Assembly (NCBI GenBank): GCA_041744735.1
Contig: JBGTKH010000272.1
Span: forward strand, 1-10,477
Reading direction: 5' to 3'
Length of the DNA stretch: 10,477 nucleotides
Source of the DNA: JBGTKH01 sp041744735
GTDB taxonomy: Bacteria; Planctomycetota; Planctomycetia; Pirellulales; Pirellulaceae
Shown here piece after piece: positions 1 to 5,331 of the stretch; position 1 is the stretch's first letter; every line of letters begins with the position of its first letter. The translations under genes were made by a program, and so were the position numbers. The notes beneath the pieces were generated by a model, which was not told the DNA's origin, made no database searches, and saw only the letters and a program-made list of their open reading frames with translations.

Positions 1-406
1 AGTGAATTGGTGCTGCGATGTGGGGCCAGTATTGCGGAGCTGATCCACCTGCCAACAAACAGAGCCCCAGTGCGTGGGGTGCGCCCAGATTCGTGTCACA
101 ACCCGGCCGTGCTGAAAATCCTCAGCGGGGGGATTTCTCCGAGTCCCTGCTTCACTGGAAAATGCGTTCGGGGTTTCCTGATTCGGCGTCGGCGTCGGAG
201 TAGCGGCCCGATTCTCAAGACCGCGTGTTGTCTCGCTCACGCCTTGGCCATTGTGGGAACTGCGGGCGGTGCCATTGACCCGCGGAGCGTAGGCCGGACG
301 AGGTATGTTATTGCGTGTGGTTTCCATTTTTATTATTCCTATTCAGTGGTTCAACGACCAATGCCGTTGCGAATTCAACAGCACTCTACTCAAGAACGAC
401 CCGCAT

Positions 407-464
407 GTTTTTGGCTTGGGACGGCCTTGTGCGAATTTGCTGGAGGCCGTCCCAAGACAAAAAC
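407..464. repeat. Long inverted repeat (21-position arms, 16-nt loop)
   Basis: The left arm 407-427 and right arm 444-464 are complementary at 20 of 21 positions; the only mismatch is g414 against a457. The 13-bp inner core is cttgggacggcct / aggccgtcccaag, and the outer part pairs GTTTTTG with CAAAAAC. The loop is 428-443. On either strand the 3' arm ends in CAAAAAC rather than a T-tract, so it is not a classical intrinsic terminator. It could be a miniature transposable element core, a palindromic intergenic repeat, or a structured RNA. Confidence 0.75.
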
Positions 465-627
465 AGAAACTCGGACCGCTGGAGGTTGGCGGCGGGAGCG
501 GAGCGAAGCAAGCGGCGTGACAGGCTTGGGGTGGAGGGGATGGAGAGGTGTGGGCCTGGCGCGACGTTTGCCGCAGAGCGACCAGAGTCGACCGTAAGCG
601 GTCTGTCAGAGCGGGGGCGACAGCGGG

Positions 628-709
628 AATTTTCCGCGAAGCGGAAATTTACGCCGAGCGCAGGGGTTGTTGTTGAGGTGGGCTGGGAAATTCCCGCGGA
701 GCGGGATTT
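628..709. repeat. Two related short hairpins with 3-nt loops
   Basis: Hairpin one: arms 628-637 and 641-650 around loop GAA. Hairpin two: arms 689-697 and 701-709 around loop GGA. Both have the form ...CCGC-GRA-GCGG... or CCCGC-GGA-GCGGG, each with a single T-T mismatch (630/648 and 691/707) followed by AA/TT pairs. The shared design, including the mismatch position, suggests copies of one small palindromic repeat rather than chance. A perfect hairpin of the same style (6-bp arms, loop CGT) lies just beyond at 792-806. Confidence 0.55.
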
Positions 710-732
710 GGCCGGTGGCAGAAAGCTGCGCC

Positions 733-838
733 TCACCGAATCTCATTGAGGACGCTTCGCTCGGCGTCTTCATAAAATACTGCGAGGCGGCGACGCTCGT
801 AGCGTCCACCGAATTCGAAAGTCAGCAGCGCTTTGCCG
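733..838 (-). pseudogene. Broken 3' end of a replication-relaxation-like gene
   Basis: Read on the minus strand, the last ~31 codons give a peptide beginning LLTFEFGGRYERRRLAVF and ending NEIR. It aligns with the C-terminus of the intact protein at 3389-4045 (LLILEFGGRYDKRRLIAF to YEIW), with roughly 19 of 32 positions identical. At DNA level 22 bases are identical (797-818 against 3456-3477), and the bases around the two stop codons also match (atgagatt, then t/cgg and TGA). Upstream of about 838 the resemblance stops abruptly, so the body of the gene is missing. The open frame continues to about 972, but that part looks like the antisense of something else. I read this as a truncated paralogue, probably left by a deletion or insertion. 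Confidence 0.65.
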
Positions 839-958
839 CAATTCGTCCACGACGTCCGTAGCCTGAAGTGCGCCGTTCCGGAATACGCTCGGTTACTGGC
901 GTTTCTCATCCGAGAGCTGTACTGGCGACTTCTCGACACGATTCGGGCGGACGCGTGA
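839..958 (+). pseudogene. Possible orphan C-terminal coding tail
   Basis: The plus frame ending in TGA at 956-958 reads, from the break point near 839, as a protein-like tail containing KCAVPEYARLL and FLIRELYWRLLDTIRADA before the stop. The composition (amphipathic, Leu/Arg-rich helix) looks more like real protein than the opposite strand, which is a string of Ser/Arg/Ala. The frame is closed upstream by TAG at 800-802 and has no start codon or ribosome binding site in the novel part. It could be the surviving 3' end of a gene cut by the same rearrangement that truncated the relaxation-like gene. I do not recognise the family, and chance is quite possible. Confidence 0.25.
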
Positions 959-991
959 GCCGCGGAACTCATGGATCCCGCGTTCGGTGTG

Positions 992-1009
992 CGCCGCGTT
1001 AACGCGGCG
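992..1009. repeat. Perfect 18-bp palindrome over the kinase stop codon
   Basis: The sequence CGCCGCGTTAACGCGGCG is a perfect palindrome, and the histidine kinase stop (TAA on the minus strand, 999-1001) sits at its centre. No T-tract follows on the minus strand, so it is not a standard intrinsic terminator. It may still stabilise the 3' end of the mRNA or bind a dimeric protein. Confidence 0.5.
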
Positions 1010-2930
1010 TCGCCTGTGGCCCCGCCAGCAGCCTTTCAAGCGCTTCTAGTTCCACTGGTTTGACGACGTGGAAATTGAACCCGGACTCCTGCGAAAGACG
1101 TCGGTCCTCGTCTTGACCCCAGCCGGTCAGGGCAACCAAAGTCATGCCCTGTCCCCACGGCTGCTGACGAATACGACGCGCGACATCGTAACCGTTGAGC
1201 TTCGGCAGGCCGATGTCCAGGAGGACAATCTCAGGACGGAACGCCTCCGCGACTTCTAGGGCCTCGAGCCCGTCGTGCGCGGAGCGAATGTCGTTACCCT
1301 TCATTCGCAACAGCATCCCGAGCGTGGCGGCCGAGTCCTTGTTGTCATCGACGACGAGAATGCGACAGTTACTCAAGGCCGTTGGTGTAGGCTCGTCACG
1401 TCTGATGGGGGATCCATCCGGCGACTCGATGAAGAGCGGCAGGCGGACGATAAACTCGCTCCCTGCATCGCGTCCCGCGCTGCGAGCATCAATGCTGCCG
1501 TCGTGCATCCCGACCAGCCGACGGACCAGCGTCAGACCGATCCCGAGTCCGCCCTGGGAACGCTCCAATGATCCATCGACCTGCGTGAACATCTCGAAGA
1601 TAGGAGACAGCATCTCGCTGGAAACGCCGATCCCATCGTCTCGCACGCTGACGACCGCGTCACTTCCTTCTCGTCCAACGGTGAGCCAAATATGCCCTCC
1701 ACGCTTGGTATACTTGGCGGCGTTGTTCAGCAGGTTTCCGAAGACCTGCGCGAGGCGGATGGGATCAGCATCGAGGTGGAGCGGCTCTGCAGGAAAGCTG
1801 ACAGAGAGTTCGTGACCGCACTGTTGGATGAGGGGGCGACTACTTTCGACGGCGCTATTCACCACGGACGCCAGCTCCACCCGTTCCTTGCGGACGTCCA
1901 ATTGGTTGCGGCTGAGGCGGGCTACGTCGAGTAGATCATCGATCAGCCTGACCATCACGGACACCTGGCGGTCGATAATCGCCGTGGCCGCCTTGACATC
2001 TATTTCCTCCACGCCGTCCATGTCCAAACACCGCACGGCATTGCGGATAGGGGCCAGCGGGTTGCGAAGTTCGTGGGCCAGCGTTGCCAGGAATTCGTCC
2101 TTGTGGCGACTTACTTCGAGCAACTCGTAGTCCCGCTGTCGCAGTTCGGAGACGTCTTCCACCGCGAGCAAGATCAATTGCGGGTGCTGGGAATCCACGG
2201 GGAATGGCCGAGCGTTGAGTAGCATGGTCTTGTGACCGATATCGGGGAAGGTGTGCTCGACGTCAAAATCGTGAACAGGTTGCTTTTTAGAAATCACGTC
2301 ATCCAGTAGCTGTCGCAGGCCTGGGATGTCCCACTGGCCGTCGCCTAAATCGTAAACCGAGCAGTGCTCAGTTTCCTCTTTCGACACGTGAAAGGTGTCG
2401 TAGAAAGCCCGGTTCGCTGTCTTTACGCGCAGATTGGCGTCGAGAACGACGAATGGTTCTCGCAGGGTGGAGATGATGTCGTCAGCGTAGGCGAGGGACG
2501 CGGCTAGTGCTCGTTCCAACTCCCTGCGTTGGCTGATGTTCCGAAAGACCATCACGACGCCAGCGACTTCTCCCTTTTCATTGGTGATCGGCGCGGCACT
2601 GTCGCTGATCGATCGCTCCGTGCCGTCTTTGGCAATGAGGAGGCTGTGGCTCGCTAGTTTGACAGTGTGGTCTTTTCGTAAGGCTTCGACAGTAGGAATC
2701 TCGACGGGCTCGCGGCTTTCTTCATTGATAATGCGCACCACGTTAGCGAGCGGCTGCCCCACGGCCTCTTGAGTCCATCCCGTTAACGACTCAGCGACCG
2801 AGTTCAGAAAAGTGACGCGAGCTTCGCTATCCGTCGTGATCACCGCGTCGCCAATGCTGGAAAGCGTCACTAGCAGCCAATCTCGCTGTTTACGCAACGC
2901 TTCAATATTTGCGGCCGAAGGGTCAGTCAT
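999..2930 (-). CDS. Soluble PAS-PAS hybrid sensor histidine kinase with C-terminal receiver
   Basis: Residues here are counted from the upstream in-frame GTG at 2939 (646 aa); subtract 3 for the chosen ATG at 2930, which has a GGTGG about 6 bases upstream. An N-terminal PAS domain (about 20-135, ending VFRNISQRRELE) and a second PAS (about 148-265) precede a HisKA dimerisation domain with LAHELRNPLAPI, where H289 is the likely phospho-acceptor. The ATPase domain shows the N-box NLLNNAAKYT (402-411), G1 DDGIGV (434-439), the F-box FEMF and G2 GGLGIGLTL. A receiver domain follows (about 525-640) with D531/D532, phospho-acceptor D575 in LLDIGLPK, T605 and K627. No signal peptide or membrane helix is visible, so it should sense a cytoplasmic cue, for example redox state or a ligand bound to PAS. 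All catalytic residues are present. No response-regulator or output gene is adjacent; phosphotransfer may stay internal or go to a distant partner. It may be cargo of the integrated element. Confidence 0.93.
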   Translation of the reverse strand: MTDPSAANIEALRKQRDWLLVTLSSIGDAVITTDSEARVTFLNSVAESLTGWTQEAVGQPLANVVRIINEESREPVEIPTVEALRKDHTVKLASHSLLIAKDGTERSISDSAAPITNEKGEVAGVVMVFRNISQRRELERALAASLAYADDIISTLREPFVVLDANLRVKTANRAFYDTFHVSKEETEHCSVYDLGDGQWDIPGLRQLLDDVISKKQPVHDFDVEHTFPDIGHKTMLLNARPFPVDSQHPQLILLAVEDVSELRQRDYELLEVSRHKDEFLATLAHELRNPLAPIRNAVRCLDMDGVEEIDVKAATAIIDRQVSVMVRLIDDLLDVARLSRNQLDVRKERVELASVVNSAVESSRPLIQQCGHELSVSFPAEPLHLDADPIRLAQVFGNLLNNAAKYTKRGGHIWLTVGREGSDAVVSVRDDGIGVSSEMLSPIFEMFTQVDGSLERSQGGLGIGLTLVRRLVGMHDGSIDARSAGRDAGSEFIVRLPLFIESPDGSPIRRDEPTPTALSNCRILVVDDNKDSAATLGMLLRMKGNDIRSAHDGLEALEVAEAFRPEIVLLDIGLPKLNGYDVARRIRQQPWGQGMTLVALTGWGQDEDRRLSQESGFNFHVVKPVELEALERLLAGPQATPR

Positions 2931-2939
2931 GCTCGCCAC

Positions 2940-3388
2940 CGAGTTTGTTTGCGCTATGTCGTACCAGGCAACACAGATCCGCTACTCAATCAAATTACCC
3001 GGCTTGGTGGAGAAAGTCGAGCTGGCCTTCGTCCCCTGTACGATTGCAGTTCTTGCCCTTTCGGAGGCCTGGGCTGCCACCTGCCGAGGTTGCCCCCGTT
3101 CGCGCCGAAACTGCCAGGAACGAGTTTGAGAAAAGGTTGGTTTTCCGGCAGTCGTCGCCATAAGTCGATCTGCCGACAAATCTTCGGACAACGGTGTGTC
3201 TAATCTCATGTCTTCAACAAAACACCGAGTACCCGTCAAAATTTAGCTTTTCAGCAAATCTGACTAAAGGCTACAGCCGCTACCTAATAAAAGTTGGAGC
3301 GAAGTGTGGATAATTCCATTGAACGAACGTCGCCTAGCTGAATGATTGGATTTTTCATCTCTCACCGATAGATTTCCCGTCGCGGCAA
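2940..3388. other. Gene-free stretch between the histidine kinase and the relaxation-like gene
   Basis: About 450 bases with no convincing gene. Minus- and plus-strand frames of 80-105 codons exist but give low-complexity, unrecognised peptides without ribosome binding sites. The part nearest 2930 must carry the leader and probably the promoter of the histidine kinase, though I cannot pick a clear -35/-10 pair. The half near 3388 is AT-richer (about 3180-3360) and lies downstream of the relaxation-like gene; no strong terminator hairpin is visible. Confidence 0.5.
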
Positions 3389-4045
3389 TCACCAAATCTC
3401 ATACGGCACCCCACGTTGGAAGGCGTCTTCGTGAAATGCGATGAGACGGCGTTTGTCGTAGCGTCCACCGAATTCGAGAATCAGAAGCGGCTTGGATGCG
3501 GGACTCGTTGCCAAAATTGCATCGGGAAGTTTCTGACGACGACGATACGGTGCAAGTTGGTCTTCTCCGATCCATAGAGATAGGACTCGGGGCCGCTGTC
3601 GACGCACCGCCAAATACATTTCTGTGACCCCAATATCGTGGGCAACCTGAAACGGCCGTTTGATCCGACCTGAGCGTACACCACCGAATCGGCGTGTCCC
3701 CGCCATTGTGGGATAGTAGATCGTGGCCGGTCGATACCCTGCCATCCAGCGACGGCGCAAATTCCAAGCGACGCCGGCAAGATTGGGCATTCTATCGCCA
3801 GGCCGCCAAGTCATGAGGGGTTGGTGGAGCATGGTAACGTCAAGGATGACGGCTTGCGTCGCGGCTATCATGCCATGATTGGTAAGTCGTGCAAGCCGGC
3901 GTCTACAAGCAGTAACATGATATTTCGATGCACCCCAGCACGCACGAGCGATTTGATCGAGGCTTGCCATGCGTACAGAACCGCAGAGTATCGTGAGCAG
4001 TTCAGCATCTCGCTTAGTCAGTCGGCATTCGTATTCGCGTCTCAT
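3389..4045 (-). CDS. Replication-relaxation-like (winged-helix plus nuclease-like) protein
   Basis: The 218-residue product resembles the replication-relaxation family found on plasmids and integrative elements, where members are thought to act in DNA relaxation or mobilisation. Residues 8-60 look like a winged helix-turn-helix (LTKRDAELLTILCG, then LDQIARACWG and CRRRLARLTNHGMI). The C-terminal half has VAHDIGVTEMYLAV (134-147), WIGEDQLAPYRR, LPDAIL (173-178) and LILEFGGRYDKRRL (188-201). The spacing of PD (174-175), E191 and K198 recalls a PD-(D/E)XK-like core, which is my inference. The ATG at 4045 is preferred; an in-frame TTG at 4069 would add eight residues, and neither has a good ribosome binding site. 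The gene is transcribed away from the integrase cassette. Its last 31 codons have a degenerate copy at 733-838. The end at YEIW appears natural because that copy stops at the same place. Confidence 0.7.
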   Translation of the reverse strand: MRREYECRLTKRDAELLTILCGSVRMASLDQIARACWGASKYHVTACRRRLARLTNHGMIAATQAVILDVTMLHQPLMTWRPGDRMPNLAGVAWNLRRRWMAGYRPATIYYPTMAGTRRFGGVRSGRIKRPFQVAHDIGVTEMYLAVRRQRPRVLSLWIGEDQLAPYRRRQKLPDAILATSPASKPLLILEFGGRYDKRRLIAFHEDAFQRGVPYEIW

Positions 4046-4407
4046 TAAACAGGTCTTGCTTCGGGCCAATCTGTAGTCACGACAATATTGTTCTGTTCAT
4101 CGCGTTATTAAGAAGACGGAATGTGCACGTCGAGACGAACAGCGCCGTCGCATGGCAATCAGCGCCGCGATTTGAAAAGGACAGTGCGATTCGCGGGAAG
4201 TGTCACTTCATGACACTGAGCAAGCGACCGTATTAGGACGCATGTGTTTCCGAAGTCGTCAGACGAAAGTCCTTGCCACGACAAGCATAGCGACGACGTG
4301 TAGTGCCGCGCGGGGTGTGATTTCTTGGACGACACCACAAGCCGCGAATTACCATTCACGGATGAAGAACGAGTTCGCATTTCAACAAGGGAAAGGAACA
4401 GAACGTC
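4046..4407. promoter_or_regulatory. Divergent regulatory region of the integration cassette
   Basis: This 362-base gap separates the minus-strand relaxation-like gene from the plus-strand cassette and must hold promoters for both. No long coding frame here looks real. Visible elements are a 10-bp perfect palindrome ACAATATTGT at 4082-4091, the nested palindromes at 4197-4217, and a -10-like TATTAG at 4231-4236 on the plus strand just after them. A strong -35 is not evident, so promoter assignment is tentative. An upstream purine-rich GGGAAAGGA near 4389-4397 serves as ribosome binding site of the first cassette gene. Confidence 0.5.
4197..4217. promoter_or_regulatory. Nested operator-like palindromes
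   Basis: Two overlapping inverted repeats occur: GAAGTG-T-CACTTC (4197-4209, 6-bp arms) and AGTGTCA-cttca-TGACACT (4199-4217, 7-bp arms, 5-base spacer). The second has the usual geometry of an operator for a dimeric helix-turn-helix regulator. It lies midway in the divergent region, about 14 bases before a -10-like TATTAG, so a protein bound there could control the integration cassette. The cognate protein is unknown; the AlpA-like protein or the winged-helix protein are candidates. Confidence 0.45.
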
Positions 4408-4815
4408 GTGAAAATGGAATTAGATTCACTCCTGGAAGGTCTAGAAGCCAAATTATGGCTCCTGGTGATTGCCGAGATGGAAGTCCTGTTGGCTGAGGAA
4501 ATACTCGCAACGCTGGAAGAATTGAGCACGCTTGCTGAGTCCAGTCGTCATACAGCGGGGGCAGGCTTTACACATCGTGCGAAGCGGCTCGAAGCCACAG
4601 TGGCGCGAATCGACGCCGAACTGGAAGCCATCGAGCGGTTGTTAACGGTCAACGCTGGCAAATCTTTGCGACCGACGAAACCGACTAGCGAATCGACTCG
4701 TAACGGCGAGTCGACTACAACGGCTGCCAGAAGAAATCGAGGTCGTCCGCGCAAACCGGAAGCAGAAGCCACGGCAAAAAGTGAAGAGTCGACAATAGAC
4801 ATCATTAACAATTAG
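4408..4815 (+). CDS. Small coiled-coil protein with C-terminal AT-hook
   Basis: I do not recognise a named family. The 135-residue product has a Leu/Glu-rich N-terminal half (about 4-46 and 58-80, LEATVARIDAELEAIERLL) predicted to be helical and probably coiled-coil. A polar Thr/Ser-rich linker follows, then a basic patch RRNRGRPRKPEAE (108-120) containing the AT-hook core RGRPRKP, which in other proteins inserts in the minor groove of AT-rich DNA. The GTG at 4408 is chosen because GGGAAAGGA lies about 10 bases upstream; an ATG two codons later is the alternative. It is the first gene of a cassette: its stop codon TAG overlaps the ribosome binding site of the next gene. A DNA-binding accessory or architectural role in integration/excision is plausible but inferred from context. 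Confidence 0.75.
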   Translation: MKMELDSLLEGLEAKLWLLVIAEMEVLLAEEILATLEELSTLAESSRHTAGAGFTHRAKRLEATVARIDAELEAIERLLTVNAGKSLRPTKPTSESTRNGESTTTAARRNRGRPRKPEAEATAKSEESTIDIINN

Positions 4816-4819
4816 GAGG
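4814..4819 (+). promoter_or_regulatory. Strong ribosome binding site overlapping upstream stop codon
   Basis: AGGAGG at 4814-4819 is a full Shine-Dalgarno sequence seven bases before the GTG at 4827. It overlaps the TAG stop (4813-4815) of the preceding gene, which fixes the start of the 81-residue protein and suggests translational coupling. Confidence 0.8.
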
Positions 4820-4826
4820 CAATCTC

Positions 4827-5072
4827 GTGAGCACGGAACCTATTCATGTGATTCGGTTCGGCTTAATCAAATGCGAAATCCATCTTCGGCAGACCCGTGC
4901 CGGAGATCGGTTCAATGTGTTCATCAGCCGCTTGTTCCGCAACGGTGAAGCGTGGAGCGAGTCCAAACAATTTGGCCGAGACGATCTGCCCATCGTCTCC
5001 AAGGTGGCGGATATGGCGCATACCTGGATATTTGCGGTGCACCAAGATTCCAACCGCAGAATGGAGGAATAG
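4827..5072 (+). CDS. 81-residue conserved-looking protein of unknown function
   Basis: The GTG start is fixed by AGGAGG seven bases upstream. The sequence alternates short beta-like stretches (HVIRFGLIKCEIHL, 7-20; RFNVFISRLFRNGEAW, 28-43; SKQFGRDDLPI) and ends in a helix (SKVADMAHTWIFAVHQ). I know similar small proteins, with an FGRDDLP motif followed by a helix, beside integrases of planctomycete elements, but no function is established to my knowledge. The apparent four-strand-then-helix order resembles PC4-like single-strand DNA binding folds; this is speculation from pattern only. It sits between the AT-hook protein and the AlpA-like regulator in the integration cassette, and its stop is two bases before the next possible start. 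Confidence 0.8.
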   Translation: MSTEPIHVIRFGLIKCEIHLRQTRAGDRFNVFISRLFRNGEAWSESKQFGRDDLPIVSKVADMAHTWIFAVHQDSNRRMEE

Positions 5073-5077
5073 TTGTG

Positions 5078-5290
5078 ATGGTCTCTCAAATCGGTACCAA
5101 TGGATACGACGGGAACGGCAAACCTCAACTGTTGAAAGCGCCCGAGGTTGCCAGGATAGTTTCGATTTCCACTCGCACGCTTTGGCGGCTGGTGAGTGCT
5201 CGCAAGTTTCCCGAACCGATTCGCATCGGTGGCAGCACTCGCTGGCGTGCGAAGGATGTGGAACGCTGGATTGAAGACGGTTGTAAGTAA
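5078..5290 (+). CDS. AlpA/excisionase-type helix-turn-helix protein
   Basis: This 70-residue protein has the typical layout of the AlpA/excisionase HTH family (MerR-like winged helix): LLKAPEVARIVSISTRTLWRL (18-38), then KFPEPIRIGGSTRWRAKDVERWIED (43-67). The first helix-turn-helix reads DNA, and the IRIGGSTRWR wing with following helix is diagnostic. Such proteins act as directionality factors or regulators for tyrosine recombinases. The ATG at 5078 lies 9 bases after GGAGGA (5063-5068); the in-frame GTG at 5075 is nearly as good. It is 2-5 bases downstream of the previous stop and 41 bases upstream of the recombinase start, which supports a role in excision control of that enzyme. Confidence 0.88.
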   Translation: MVSQIGTNGYDGNGKPQLLKAPEVARIVSISTRTLWRLVSARKFPEPIRIGGSTRWRAKDVERWIEDGCK

Positions 5291-5331
5291 GCTCCCCACG
5301 ATCAAGAATGAATTCCGAAAGGGAAAGAAAT

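Larger units (their letters stand above)
1..732. other. Gene-free, hairpin-rich stretch
   Basis: I see no convincing protein-coding gene here. Several frames are open for 60-190 codons on both strands, but none gives a recognisable protein; they are rich in Arg, Ser and Gly, as is usual for chance frames in GC-rich DNA. What stands out is structure: a long near-perfect inverted repeat at 407-464, a short GC-rich triplet run (ggcgtc) near 186-197, a purine-rich G/A segment at about 480-560, and short hairpins at 628-709. The region may be eroded DNA at the boundary of, or inside, a mobile element. A structured RNA cannot be ruled out. Confidence 0.5.

Noticed and set aside
407..464. Intrinsic terminator
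   Set aside because: The 3' arm ends in CAAAAAC on both strands, with no T-run after the stem in either direction.
7..597. Long open plus-strand frame (196 codons) at the left edge
   Set aside because: Arg/Ser/Gly-rich translation without recognisable motif, running through the 407-464 inverted repeat; no ribosome binding site. More likely chance in GC-rich DNA.
628..806. CRISPR array
   Set aside because: The hairpins are short, unevenly spaced and not identical; there are no regular repeats or spacers and no cas genes in the window.
733..972. 79-codon minus-strand frame as a complete small gene
   Set aside because: Only its last ~31 codons match a real protein tail; the first half is a Ser/Arg string that looks like the antisense of the plus-strand segment 839-958.
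1195..1815. 206-codon plus-strand frame opposite the histidine kinase
   Set aside because: It is the antisense shadow of a clear kinase and receiver coding region.
2982..3239. 85-codon minus-strand frame in the gap before the histidine kinase
   Set aside because: No similarity, no ribosome binding site and low-complexity composition; insufficient to call a gene.
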